A stretch of 64,000 nt of DNA from an uncultured Ruminococcus sp. (GTDB lineage Bacteria; Bacillota; Clostridia; Oscillospirales; Ruminococcaceae), in assembly GCA_900539835.1 (NCBI GenBank), contig UQDR01000007.1, forward strand, positions 1 through 64,000, in the 5' to 3' direction. The notes under the pieces are model-generated. The model was not told where the DNA came from. It saw only the letters and a program-made list of their open reading frames with translations, and ran no database searches. Both the position numbers and the translations under genes were made by a program. This document shows positions 16,879 through 26,406 of this stretch, piece by piece; the stretch's first letter is position 1; the number at the start of each line of letters is the position of its first letter.

Positions 16879-19314
16879 TTATTTAGCAACAATATTGACC
16901 AATCTGCCTTTAACATATATTTCTTTAACAATATTTTTACCTGCGATAGCTTCCTTGACTTTTTCATCGGCCTTTGCTTCCGCAATAACATCAGTCTGTT
17001 CTATATCAGCAGAAACGTTAAGTTTGCACTTGATTTTTCCATTGACCTGAACTGCAATTTCGATGGTATTATCAATAGTCTTGCTCTCATCATATTCAGG
17101 CCACTTTTCAAATGCAATAGTATCCTCATGACCGAGTAAATTCCAGATTTCCTCGCCGATATGAGGACAAATACACGAAAGCATCTTAATAAGCCCTTCG
17201 GCATATTCTCTCGGACAAGTTCCTTCTTTATATACTGCATTTACGAAAATCATCATCTGAGAAATGGCAGTATTGAATGCAAGCTTTTCAAAGTCCTCAG
17301 TAACCTTTTTAACAGTCTTGTGATATACTTTTTCAAGCTCAGAAGAAGCAGCATCAACTATGTTCTTCGGTTCTGTAAAGAAAGCCCATACACGGTTAAG
17401 GAATCTTTTCGCTCCCTCTACGCCTTTATCGTTCCAAGGCTTTGAAACCTCAAGAGGACCCATGAACATTTCATAAAGACGAAGTGTATCTGCACCGTAA
17501 TCACGGACTATGTCACTTGGATTTACAACAAACTCGGGGAAACGCTTACCCATTTTAATGCCGTTTGAGCCAAGAATCATACCCTGATGAACAAGCTTCT
17601 TGAAAGGCTCTTTAGTAGGAACAAGTCCCTTATTATAAAGATATCTGTTCCAGATTCTTGAATACATAAGATGACCTACTGCATGTTCAGGTCCTCCGAT
17701 ATAGAGGTCAACAGGCATCCAATGCTTTAAAAGCTCCTGATTTGCAAACTCTTTGTCATTATTCGGATCAATATAGCGCAAATAGTACCAGCTTGAACCG
17801 GCAGAACCCGGCATTGTAGAAGTTTCTCTTATCCCCTTGATGCCATTTTTGTCATACTTTTTCCACTCAGCCGCATTTTCAAGAGGAGCCTTTCCGTTCT
17901 CTCCCTTATAGTTTTCAAGTTCGGGAAGAACAAGAGGAAGCTCATCATCATTAAGTACATGTATTTTTCCATCATCGCCATGAACAACAGGAACCGGCTC
18001 ACCCCAATAGCGCTGTCTTGCGAAGATCCACTCTCTGAAATGATAATTAACTGTTCTCTTTGCCACACCCATTTCTTCAAGCTTTAATGTAATAGCTTCC
18101 TTAGCTTCCTCTACGGTCAGACCGTTAAATTCCTCAGAATTTATAAGCTTATAGCCCTTGCCGAGGTAATCACCTTTTTCAAACGCCTTTTCTGAAACAT
18201 CAACGTGCCCCAGCTTTTCATCACCATCAATAACCTGAATCATATCAATATTATGTGCAACAGCATATTCAAAGTCACGTTGGTCGTGAGATGGAACAGC
18301 CATTACCGCACCTGTACCATAGCTTGCAAGAACAAAATCTCCGATAAACATTCTTACTTCCTTATTGTTTACAGGATTAATACAGGTAACTCCCTTAAGC
18401 TCACAACCTGACTTAGTCTTGTTAAGCTCCGTTCTGTCCATATCATTCTTTTTAAGAGTTTCATTTATATAAGCTTGTACCTCATCTTTGTTTTCAATTC
18501 TGGGCATAAGCTGTTTTACTATATCACCGTCAGGTGCAAGAACCATAAAAGTGATACCGTAAATAGTTTCAATACAGGTCGTAAAGATTGAGAACTCTCC
18601 GCCGCCTATAATTTCAAACTTCACTTCAACGCCTGTGGACTTACCTATCCAGTTTTTCTGCATAAGCTTTGTAGATTCAGGCCAATCGACTTCGTTCAGT
18701 CCTTCAAGAAGTTCTTCTGCAAAAGCAGGCTGATTGATTACCCACTGTTTCATATTCTTTCTTACAACAGGATATCCGCCACGCTCTGACTTACCGTCAA
18801 CGACCTCGTCGTTTGAAAGCACTGTACCCAGTTCCTCACACCAGTTTACAGGCATATCTATATACTGTGCATAGCCGTCAAGATAAAGCTGTTTAAAAAT
18901 CCACTGTGTCCACTTATAGAAATTAGGATCACTTGTTGCCAGCATTTTACTCCAGTCATAGTCAAATCCAAGCTCTTTAAGCTGTTTTGAGAAAGTCTTT
19001 ATATTTTCCTGTGTAAATCCGTTAGGGTGATTGCCTGTTGTTACAGCATACTGCTCCGCAGGCAGACCGAAAGAATCATAACCCATAGGATGAAGAACAT
19101 TAAAGCCCTGCATTCTCTTCATTCTTGAAACAATGTCAGTAGCCGTATAGCCTTCAGGATGACCTGCATGCAAACCTACTCCTGACGGATACGGAAACAT
19201 ATCCAACGCATAAAACTTAGGCTTGGAAAAATCCCATACATCAGTCTTAAAGGTTTCATGCTCATCCCAATATTTTTGCCATTTCTTTTCTATGGCTGAA
19301 AAATCATAATTCAT
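16879..19314 (-). CDS. leuS: Leucyl-tRNA synthetase
   Basis: 811 residues, close to the B. subtilis enzyme. A class I synthetase that charges tRNA-Leu. The HIGH-type motif is HAGHP (His49 to Pro53) and the editing (CP1) domain lies at about 220-400. The KMSKS-type loop reads KMGKR (587-591), with Gly replacing the central Ser and Arg the final Ser. Signature blocks such as MPGSAGSSWYYLRY and LYIGGPEHAVGHLMYSR are present. It follows rsfS with 49 bp and has no T-box leader in that gap. Confidence 0.96.
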   Translation of the reverse strand: MNYDFSAIEKKWQKYWDEHETFKTDVWDFSKPKFYALDMFPYPSGVGLHAGHPEGYTATDIVSRMKRMQGFNVLHPMGYDSFGLPAEQYAVTTGNHPNGFTQENIKTFSKQLKELGFDYDWSKMLATSDPNFYKWTQWIFKQLYLDGYAQYIDMPVNWCEELGTVLSNDEVVDGKSERGGYPVVRKNMKQWVINQPAFAEELLEGLNEVDWPESTKLMQKNWIGKSTGVEVKFEIIGGGEFSIFTTCIETIYGITFMVLAPDGDIVKQLMPRIENKDEVQAYINETLKKNDMDRTELNKTKSGCELKGVTCINPVNNKEVRMFIGDFVLASYGTGAVMAVPSHDQRDFEYAVAHNIDMIQVIDGDEKLGHVDVSEKAFEKGDYLGKGYKLINSEEFNGLTVEEAKEAITLKLEEMGVAKRTVNYHFREWIFARQRYWGEPVPVVHGDDGKIHVLNDDELPLVLPELENYKGENGKAPLENAAEWKKYDKNGIKGIRETSTMPGSAGSSWYYLRYIDPNNDKEFANQELLKHWMPVDLYIGGPEHAVGHLMYSRIWNRYLYNKGLVPTKEPFKKLVHQGMILGSNGIKMGKRFPEFVVNPSDIVRDYGADTLRLYEMFMGPLEVSKPWNDKGVEGAKRFLNRVWAFFTEPKNIVDAASSELEKVYHKTVKKVTEDFEKLAFNTAISQMMIFVNAVYKEGTCPREYAEGLIKMLSCICPHIGEEIWNLLGHEDTIAFEKWPEYDESKTIDNTIEIAVQVNGKIKCKLNVSADIEQTDVIAEAKADEKVKEAIAGKNIVKEIYVKGRLVNIVAK

Positions 19315-19363
19315 TTTTATATCAGTCCTTTATATAATTTAAATGTCAATTTAAAACTCCGAT

Positions 19364-19729
19364 CTAATCTGCAAGATATTCCTCAATGTCGCACTGTTCT
19401 CCGTCAGACCAAAGTCTTTCAAGATTATAATAGCTTCTTGTATCTTTATAGAAAACGTGAACCACAATATCTCCATAGTCAAGTATTATCCAAGTTGAAC
19501 CCGGATCTCCCTCTACTCTTATCGGTTCCACGCCAATTTGCTTTAATTTAAATTCAACCTCGTCAGCTATAGCTTTAGTCTGTGTGTTTGACATTCCGTT
19601 TGCAATAACGAAATAATCCGCAACAATAGTCAGATCCTTTATTCCGATAAGCTGAATGTCTTCTGCCAGCTTTGAATCCATTGCTTTTATTATTGATTTA
19701 AGTTTTTCATTCTGTGATATGTTACTCAT
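19364..19729 (-). CDS. rsfS: Ribosome silencing factor RsfS
   Basis: 121 residues of the RsfS/DUF143 family. It binds uL14 on the large subunit and blocks subunit joining when nutrients are scarce. The conserved C-terminal part WIILDYGDIVVHVFYKDTR is intact. The start at 19729 has AGGAGG 6 nt upstream. It sits in the usual order nadD-yqeK-rsfS. Confidence 0.95.
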   Translation of the reverse strand: MSNISQNEKLKSIIKAMDSKLAEDIQLIGIKDLTIVADYFVIANGMSNTQTKAIADEVEFKLKQIGVEPIRVEGDPGSTWIILDYGDIVVHVFYKDTRSYYNLERLWSDGEQCDIEEYLAD

Positions 19730-19740
19730 ATATTTCCTCC

Positions 19741-20325
19741 TCACTTTTTAGAATTCAATAGAACAAAATCGTTATATGCTTCAAATGTTGAAGGCGGTAT
19801 TGTATTTTCTTTTTTTACTGAATCTGAAATAGAAAATTTCAGCGCTTCAACCATTCCCTTTTCAAGGCTTTGTTCGCAATATTTTCTCATTTTTTTAACA
19901 TCCTTATAATCTCTGTCATCAGAAATTAAATCTGCCAGATATATTATCTGTGCCAGCTTAGGCATATCCTTGCATGCAACAGTATGATATCTCACTGCAT
20001 TTATTATATCAGTATCGTGTATATCAAACAGTGACTGTATTAACTCTGCACCTGCAATAGCATGAAAAAGAGGTGTTGACTTTTTCTCCACTTCGCTTAC
20101 ATTCAACTGTGATTTAATGACTAAATCAAGCTGTTCATTAACCGGTAGTTCCTTAGCTGTATCGTGTACCAGTCCTGCTATATACGCTTTATCTTTATCC
20201 ACATCAAATCGTTCCGCCAGCTTAACAGCAGCGTTTGCCACATTAACCGAATGATTATATCTTTTCTTTGATAAGCTTTCTTTTAAATATGATTTATAAC
20301 TTCCTATAACTTTTTTGTCAGACAC
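19741..20325 (-). CDS. yqeK: YqeK-family HD phosphohydrolase
   Basis: 194 residues with an HD domain. The metal-binding pattern is HSVNVANAA, GLVHDTAKE, HAIAGA and the later HD in FDIHDTDI with RYHT. YqeK enzymes cleave diadenosine tetraphosphate symmetrically. The start is GTG at 20325, with GAGGGG upstream, and it directly abuts nadD. Confidence 0.92.
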   Translation of the reverse strand: MSDKKVIGSYKSYLKESLSKKRYNHSVNVANAAVKLAERFDVDKDKAYIAGLVHDTAKELPVNEQLDLVIKSQLNVSEVEKKSTPLFHAIAGAELIQSLFDIHDTDIINAVRYHTVACKDMPKLAQIIYLADLISDDRDYKDVKKMRKYCEQSLEKGMVEALKFSISDSVKKENTIPPSTFEAYNDFVLLNSKK

Positions 20326-20937
20326 TTATAACCCCTCGTGATACAATTTTTTTGCTTCTATATATTGTACAACATTTTCTTCTAAATAGCAAGAGCAATC
20401 CAATCCTTTTTTCAGATTATCCCTTATCTGTGTAGAAGACGCTTCAAAAGGCTCTGTTTTCAAAATTATAACTTCACCGTTCTTCTCAGTCAGCTTTTGT
20501 GCATAATCCTTCAGCTTTTCAACGGTAGCCTTATTCTCTCTGGAAATACATATCAATGCCGCCAGCTCTAATATCTCCTCATAACAATACCACTCACGAA
20601 AAGACAAAAGCATATCGCTTCCCATTATAAAAAACAGCTTATCGTTAGGATAAATATTATGAAAATGCCTTAAAGTCAGCACCGAATAGCTTTTACCGCT
20701 CTGTTTAAGCTCCCAATCAGAAACCTGCACATTTTCAATACCGCCAAAAGCTAATCGACACATATTATATCTGTCCTCACCGGACACAAGATCATCCGCC
20801 CTCTTGTGCGGCGGAATCCTGTCAGGAAGTACAATAATCTTATCAAACTCAACCGCTTCCATAACGGATTTAAGCAGTTTGGCGTGTCCCTTGTGAACGG
20901 GATTAAATGTTCCTCCGAAAATACCTATATTGCCCAT
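20326..20937 (-). CDS. nadD: Nicotinate-nucleotide adenylyltransferase
   Basis: 203 residues. It transfers AMP to nicotinate mononucleotide in NAD synthesis. The nucleotidyltransferase motif GGTFNPVHKGHAKLL is at the N-terminus and SSTQIRDNL near the C-terminus. Its ATG overlaps the yhbY stop (TAATG), implying translational coupling. Confidence 0.95.
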   Translation of the reverse strand: MGNIGIFGGTFNPVHKGHAKLLKSVMEAVEFDKIIVLPDRIPPHKRADDLVSGEDRYNMCRLAFGGIENVQVSDWELKQSGKSYSVLTLRHFHNIYPNDKLFFIMGSDMLLSFREWYCYEEILELAALICISRENKATVEKLKDYAQKLTEKNGEVIILKTEPFEASSTQIRDNLKKGLDCSCYLEENVVQYIEAKKLYHEGL

Positions 20938-21233
20938 TACTTGTTTTTCAGCCTGATAACAGGCTCTTTTTCATTACGCTTATATAAAATTGCTTTTGAA
21001 CCGATAACCTGAACAACATCTGCATTGATTTTTTCTGCTATCTCTGCGGCAGCCTCTTTGGCGGTATAAAGCGAATTGTCGAGAACCTTTATTTTCACAA
21101 GCTCGTGTACCCTTAAATAATCGTCTATCTGAGCAACCTGAGCATCGTTAACGCCGCCCTTTCCAACCTGAAAAACAGGCTCAAGAGAATTTGCAAGTCC
21201 TTTAAGTTCTGCTCTTTGTTTTGGTGTAATCAT
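20937..21233 (-). CDS. yhbY: YhbY/CRM-domain RNA-binding protein
   Basis: 98 residues of one CRM domain, including the GKGG loop (QVGKGGVNDAQV). CRM proteins bind pre-50S ribosomal RNA. An ATG at 21245 is in frame but overlaps the AAAGGA site, so 21233 is preferred although its spacing (12 nt) is long. It is in operon with rdgB upstream and nadD downstream. Confidence 0.92.
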   Translation of the reverse strand: MITPKQRAELKGLANSLEPVFQVGKGGVNDAQVAQIDDYLRVHELVKIKVLDNSLYTAKEAAAEIAEKINADVVQVIGSKAILYKRNEKEPVIRLKNK

Positions 21234-21253
21234 ATCTGTTATCATTCCTTTTA

Positions 21254-21829
21254 TTATTTCAATTTTTCAAGAAGTTTTCTTATAGCGTCTGCACGATGAG
21301 ATACTTTGTTTTTTTCTTCAGCAGAAACCTGTGCAAAGCTCTTATCGCCATACATAAATATAGGGTCATATCCAAAACCGTTTTCACCCAAAGGTTTTGT
21401 GCCGATTATTCCCTCACATTTTCCCTCTACAGCGACCTTTTCACCATCAGCTTTTATAAAACAAATTGCACAAATAAATCTTGCTGTTCTATCCTTTTCC
21501 TCTGCTTCGCCTAACTTTTGAAGTATCAAGGCGCTGCGCTGAACATCAGTTTCCAAACCGCCATACCTTGCAGAATAAACTCCAGGCTCACCATTAAGCA
21601 AATCTACCATAAGTCCGCTGTCGTCAGCAAGCACACAGCAGTTGTCAGTTATATCGAATATCGCTTTCGCTTTCAGATAAGCATTGTCGGAAAATGTACA
21701 GCCCGTTTCTTCAACCTCTATTTTTATTCCTGCTTCGCCCTGAGATATCACCTCATATCCTAAAGGCGATAAGATTTCCTTAAACTCTTTTATTTTGCCT
21801 TTATTGTTGCTTGCAATTATAACTTTCAT
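21254..21829 (-). CDS. rdgB: XTP/dITP diphosphatase (RdgB/HAM1)
   Basis: 191 residues. It removes non-canonical purine nucleoside triphosphates such as dITP and XTP. Family motifs are ASNNKGKIKEFKEIL at the N-terminus, LADDSGL, PGVYSARYGG, FGYDPIF and the terminal SHRADAIRKL. It is 14 bp downstream of ftsY. Confidence 0.95.
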   Translation of the reverse strand: MKVIIASNNKGKIKEFKEILSPLGYEVISQGEAGIKIEVEETGCTFSDNAYLKAKAIFDITDNCCVLADDSGLMVDLLNGEPGVYSARYGGLETDVQRSALILQKLGEAEEKDRTARFICAICFIKADGEKVAVEGKCEGIIGTKPLGENGFGYDPIFMYGDKSFAQVSAEEKNKVSHRADAIRKLLEKLK

Positions 21830-21843
21830 ATGTCCTCCAATTG

Positions 21844-22749
21844 CTATTCAAACAACGCTTCTACAAAATCCTTTGTGTCAAACGGCTGAATATCTTCTAT
21901 TTTTTCACCAACTGTTACAAGCTTTACAGGCACTTTTAAATCATCTGCAATGCTTATAATAATACCGCCCTTGGCCGTTCCGTCCAGCTTTGTAAGAATT
22001 ATTCCTGTTAAATCCGCAACCTCGTTAAACTGCTTTGCCTGATTTACGGCATTCTGCCCAGTTGTTGCGTCAAGTGCAAGCAATACTTCAAGAGAACAGC
22101 CCTCAGCCTGCTGATGAACAATACGTGATATCTTTCTTAGCTCATCCATAAGATTTTTCTTATTGTGAAGTCTGCCTGCCGTATCGCAAATAACAACATC
22201 TGCTTTTCTTGATTTTGCCGCATTTAAAGCGTCAAAAACCACAGCCGCAGGGTCAGAGCCCTCATTATGCTTTATAATATCAACTCCTGCTCTGTTCGTC
22301 CATACCTCAAGCTGGTCTATCGCCGCAGCTCTGAAAGTATCTGCTGCTGCAACAATTACCCTTTTCCCCTCGTTGTGAAGCTGATAAGCAAGCTTTCCGA
22401 TAGTAGTTGTCTTTCCGACGCCATTGACGCCTATAACAAGAATAACAGAAGGCGTTGTCGACAAATCCAAAGGTGTTTCTTCTCCGAGCATATCGGAAAT
22501 AACTTCTTTAAGCATATTTTTAATCTCTGATGGATCTGTTACACCGTTGCTTTTTACTCTTTCACGAAGCTCATCACAGATTTTTACCGATGTATTCACT
22601 CCGATATCCGACATAATAAGCGTTTCTTCAAGCTCTTCAAATAAATCTTCGTCTATTTTTGTAAAAGAATTTAAAAGACTCTCTATTTTGCCCATCATAG
22701 AGTCTTTTGTCTTTTTCAAGCCTGCCTTAAGTTTTTCAAAAAAGCCCAT
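21844..22749 (-). CDS. ftsY: Signal recognition particle receptor FtsY
   Basis: 301 residues. The receptor GTPase brings ribosome-nascent-chain-SRP complexes to the SecYEG membrane site. The N domain is short and the acidic A domain of E. coli is absent, as is usual in Firmicutes. The G motifs are GVNGVGKTTTIGKLA (about 108-122), DTAGR and TKLDGTAKGG. The AGGAGG site is 25 nt from the ATG, with a hairpin in between (see 22757-22780). It lies downstream of smc. Confidence 0.96.
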   Translation of the reverse strand: MGFFEKLKAGLKKTKDSMMGKIESLLNSFTKIDEDLFEELEETLIMSDIGVNTSVKICDELRERVKSNGVTDPSEIKNMLKEVISDMLGEETPLDLSTTPSVILVIGVNGVGKTTTIGKLAYQLHNEGKRVIVAAADTFRAAAIDQLEVWTNRAGVDIIKHNEGSDPAAVVFDALNAAKSRKADVVICDTAGRLHNKKNLMDELRKISRIVHQQAEGCSLEVLLALDATTGQNAVNQAKQFNEVADLTGIILTKLDGTAKGGIIISIADDLKVPVKLVTVGEKIEDIQPFDTKDFVEALFE

Positions 22750-22756
22750 ATATAAC

Positions 22757-22780
22757 TGCTTCCGTAGGAAGCATTCCTCC
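22757..22780 (-). promoter_or_regulatory. Shine-Dalgarno and start separated by a hairpin (ftsY)
   Basis: AGGAGG is followed after 2 nt by a 7-bp perfect stem (TGCTTCC/GGAAGCA, 3-nt loop, 22757-22773), then GTTATAT and the ftsY ATG. If the stem forms, the effective spacing falls from 25 to about 9 nt. Confidence 0.6.
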
Positions 22781-22840
22781 TTTCAATGTTTTGACGTTGT
22801 TTTAAAACTTATCTCTTGTTCTGATTAACTTGCAGCTTGT

Positions 22841-25800
22841 TTATTCAAGCTGCATCTGTCTTGTATCTTCCATATTCATCTTAAGTAATTTTGAAATCCC
22901 GTTCTCCTGCATAGTAACACCATAAAGCACATCAGCCTCTTCCATAGTGCCTCGTCTGTGAGTAATAGTAATAAACTGAGTCGTATCAGTGAACTTATGC
23001 AAATATTGAGCATATCTTGCCACATTTACATCATCAAGAGCTGCTTCGATTTCATCGAGCAAACAAAACGGAGACGGACGTACTTTAAGTATTGAAAAGT
23101 AAATCGCAATTGCAACAAAAGCCTGTTCTCCGCCTGACAGTGACATCAGGTTTTTAATAACCTTTCCGGGCGGTTCAACCTTAATATCAATTCCGCATTC
23201 AAGCACATTGTCCGGATCAGAAAGCACAAGCTCACCCTGTCCGCCGCCGAAAAGCTCAGAAAATATTTTCTTGAAATTATCGTTGATTTTGTAAAAGCTT
23301 TCAGAAAAAATCGCTTTCATATTTTCCGTTAGATCTTCTATAAGAACTTCAAGCTCTGTCTTGGATTTAGTCACATCATCAAGCTGACCGTTCATAAACT
23401 CAAATCTTTCAGATACCTCAGCATATTCTTCTATTGCTCCCAAATTTACATTTCCGAGAGCCTTGATCTTTCCTCTGAGTTCAGCAAGCTGACGATTAGC
23501 TTCGCTAATATTGTCAAACTTCTCAGCCTTTTCTGTAGCCTCGCTTCTTGTCAATTCATACTCATCCCACAGCTGACCCGTAAGCTTGTCAAAATCAGCA
23601 GTAACTGAAATTTTACGTTCTGAAAGCCTTGTGATCTCAGCAGACAAAGTTTCCTTCTCTTCCATCTTGATCTTTTGCTGAGAACGCAGAATATTTGCCT
23701 GTTTATCAAGCTCCATGTGCTCTCTTCTTGCGATTACAATGCTCTTTTCAATTTCAGCAACTCTGTCGTCCGAACCGGACATTCTGTCTTTGATTCGTCC
23801 AATTTCCTTGCGCTTAACGGCAATATCCGTTTCACTCTGAATAATTTTTTCATCAAGTCTTCCGCTGTCATTGCTATTGCTTTCAATAGTGTTTATGATT
23901 TGCTCTATTGAAAGCCTACATGCCTCTCTGTCCTTTAAAATCTCAATAGATTTAATTCTCAGATCAGAAAGCTGAGAAGCAACAAGTTCACGTTTTTCCT
24001 TTAATTCATTTTGCCTGTTCTGAGATGCCTCAAATTCAGCTTCCCTTTCAAAAATCTCTTTGTCAATCATACTGAGATTTTTATTAGCGTCTTTAAGTTC
24101 ATCCTGTGTGTGCTTTATTCTTGATTTGTATTCTTCCAGCTTTATGTCAGCTTCATCAAGCTGATTTTCATATTGACTTCTAATTTCTGTGCCTCGCTTT
24201 ATTTCCATATCAAGCTTAAGCATATCGTTGCTGAGAAGTCCAATCTGCTCTTTTGCGCCTTCCATATCGGCCGACAGCTTCATAGTTTCCTGCTTTAGCT
24301 GTTCTGCTTTTGTTTTTATGTCTTCATGTTCTGATTTAAGCTTTTCAACATTTTTTTCAAGCGCCTGAATTTCACTTTTGCGTGAAAGAATTCCCGTGCT
24401 CTTAGAAACACTGCCTCCGGTAAAGGAACCTCCGGCATTAATAATCTGTCCGTCAAGAGTTACTATCCTAAATTTATATCCGTATTTTTTTGCTATTACC
24501 GACGCCAAGTCAATGTCTTCAGCAATACAGATTCTTCCCAAAAGCGAGTTTATTACGCCCTTAAATTTTTCATCAGTTTTGGCAAGATCACAGCCAAGCG
24601 CTATAAATCCCTCGTCATTTTCAAGATTTCTGTCAAGTCTTGTACCCTTAACAGATGTCAAAGGTAAAAAAGTTGCACGTCCGGCTTTTGATTCTTTCAA
24701 AAGTCTTATTCCTCTTTTGGCAGTATCCTCATTTTCTACAACTATGTTCTGTAATGCGCCACCCAAAGCCGTTTCAATTGCTACTGTATATTTAGGCTCA
24801 ACAGTTATTATCTGTGCAACTGAGCCGAAAACTCCACTTAATCTTCCCTGCTTTGAAGCCTTGATTATATTCTTAACACTATACGCAAAACCCTCCATAG
24901 AGTTTTCAAGATCATGAAGCAGATTTAGTTTTTGCAGGCTTTCACGCAGCTTTATATCATTTTGTGAAAATGCCTGATTTGCCTTATCAAGCTTTTCAGA
25001 CTTAGCAGAATATAGCTTTTCATAACCTGAAAGCCTGTTTTTATTATCTCCCAGCTTTTCTTCAAGCTTCTCTTTAGCTTCTCTTAGGTCCTTCAGTTCT
25101 TTTGAAATAAATTTCTCCTTAGCCTCAAGCTCAGACTTGCTTTCAGCAGCCTGTTCAACAGCCGTTTCAATATCAGAAAGTGAGTTTTTTGCCGCCTCAA
25201 TCTTAAAGCTAAATTCTGATTTTTTTAAATACAAGCCGTTAATTTCGCCGGAAGAATCAGAAAGATTCTTATCATATTCATCTGAAATTAATTGAAATTT
25301 TTCAAATTCACTTTCTTTTTCATCTATTTCTTTTTCAAGCTTTGCACTATCATCATCTAACTTGCTCAAATCGGCTTTGCGCTTTTCAAGCTCCGTTTCA
25401 AGAAAATATTTTGAATTTCTTGATTGCTCGATTTGTTCCTGAAGCTGTATAATCCCATCCTCAAGGTGACTGATATCATTTTCAAGTACAGCAATTTTTG
25501 CTCCTGATTCTGAGTTTTCCAATTCAACTCCATGAATCTTCTCTTTTAATTCATCAATTTGAGCAGATTTTTCTGCACTTTTTAAAAACGAATCCTCAAT
25601 ATTATTTTCCAGTTCATCAAGCTCTTCCGTAAGCTGTGTATATTCCTTATCAAGCTCTCCCAGCTTGTCTTCAAAGCCTCTCAGTTCTTCAGTATACTTT
25701 TCAAGCTTATATATCCAAACTGAAATTTCAAGCTTGCTTTTTTCGTCATCTAAAATCTTGAATTGCTTAGCTTTTTCAGATTGCTTTTTAAGCGGACCGA

Positions 25801-26404
25801 TTCGTCCCTCAAGCTCGCCTAAAATATCATTAAGCCTTGAAATATTATCTTCCGCAGCAGCAAGCTTTCTTTCCGCTTCAGCTTTTTTGTATCTGAATTT
25901 TGAGATACCTGCCGCTTCCTCAAAGATTTCACGCCGCTCTGTTGACTTGCTGCTCACAATGTCGGCAATTCTTCCCTGACCAATAATTGAATATCCGTCA
26001 CGTCCCAATCCTGTATCCATAAACAGTTCAACAACATCCTTTAAACGTACATTTGCACCGTTTATCATATATTCGCTATCGCCGTTTCTGTACAATTTTC
26101 TGGATACCGATACCAGATCCGAATCAAAATCCAAAGATCTGTCCTCATTGTCAATTGTAAGTGTAACATGTGCAAATCCTGCTTTAGGACGGGTCTTTGT
26201 ACCAAGAAAAATAACATCCTCCATCTTTCCGCCACGAAGAGTTTTTGAAGACTGTTCTCCCATAACCCAACGCATGGCATCTCCGATGTTGGATTTTCCC
26301 GAACCGTTCGGCCCTACTACAGCAGATATTCCTTTATTAAAATCAAGCTTTATTTTATCTGGGAAAGACTTAAATCCCTGCAATTCAAGTGATTTCAAAT
26401 ACAT
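22841..26404 (-). CDS. smc: Chromosome segregation protein SMC
   Basis: 1187 residues, full length. SMC forms dimers with ScpA/ScpB that extrude DNA loops and organise the chromosome. The Walker A GPNGSGKSNIGDAMR is at about 32-46. Long coiled coils (about 165-500 and 670-1020) flank a hinge (about 510-650), and the C-terminal head carries LSGGEQ and Walker B CLLDEIEAALDD. It starts 2 bp after the radical-SAM gene. Confidence 0.97.
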   Translation of the reverse strand: MYLKSLELQGFKSFPDKIKLDFNKGISAVVGPNGSGKSNIGDAMRWVMGEQSSKTLRGGKMEDVIFLGTKTRPKAGFAHVTLTIDNEDRSLDFDSDLVSVSRKLYRNGDSEYMINGANVRLKDVVELFMDTGLGRDGYSIIGQGRIADIVSSKSTERREIFEEAAGISKFRYKKAEAERKLAAAEDNISRLNDILGELEGRIGPLKKQSEKAKQFKILDDEKSKLEISVWIYKLEKYTEELRGFEDKLGELDKEYTQLTEELDELENNIEDSFLKSAEKSAQIDELKEKIHGVELENSESGAKIAVLENDISHLEDGIIQLQEQIEQSRNSKYFLETELEKRKADLSKLDDDSAKLEKEIDEKESEFEKFQLISDEYDKNLSDSSGEINGLYLKKSEFSFKIEAAKNSLSDIETAVEQAAESKSELEAKEKFISKELKDLREAKEKLEEKLGDNKNRLSGYEKLYSAKSEKLDKANQAFSQNDIKLRESLQKLNLLHDLENSMEGFAYSVKNIIKASKQGRLSGVFGSVAQIITVEPKYTVAIETALGGALQNIVVENEDTAKRGIRLLKESKAGRATFLPLTSVKGTRLDRNLENDEGFIALGCDLAKTDEKFKGVINSLLGRICIAEDIDLASVIAKKYGYKFRIVTLDGQIINAGGSFTGGSVSKSTGILSRKSEIQALEKNVEKLKSEHEDIKTKAEQLKQETMKLSADMEGAKEQIGLLSNDMLKLDMEIKRGTEIRSQYENQLDEADIKLEEYKSRIKHTQDELKDANKNLSMIDKEIFEREAEFEASQNRQNELKEKRELVASQLSDLRIKSIEILKDREACRLSIEQIINTIESNSNDSGRLDEKIIQSETDIAVKRKEIGRIKDRMSGSDDRVAEIEKSIVIARREHMELDKQANILRSQQKIKMEEKETLSAEITRLSERKISVTADFDKLTGQLWDEYELTRSEATEKAEKFDNISEANRQLAELRGKIKALGNVNLGAIEEYAEVSERFEFMNGQLDDVTKSKTELEVLIEDLTENMKAIFSESFYKINDNFKKIFSELFGGGQGELVLSDPDNVLECGIDIKVEPPGKVIKNLMSLSGGEQAFVAIAIYFSILKVRPSPFCLLDEIEAALDDVNVARYAQYLHKFTDTTQFITITHRRGTMEEADVLYGVTMQENGISKLLKMNMEDTRQMQLE

Positions 26405-26406
26405 AA

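Noticed and set aside
19315..19363. T-box or leucine-responsive leader for leuS
   Set aside because: The gap between rsfS and leuS is only 49 bp and shows no T-box consensus or terminator. The same applies to thrC (no T-box in the 45 bp upstream).
22766..22774. Twelve-codon leader peptide reading MLPTEAVIYGLF before ftsY
   Set aside because: Its ATG is only 1 nt from AGGAGG, too close for efficient initiation. The hairpin-spacing explanation fits the same bases better.
24378..24917. Long antisense frames inside smc, UPF0210, rpoB-like coding regions and similar
   Set aside because: They lie opposite strongly conserved genes and arise from codon composition; none has its own expression signals.
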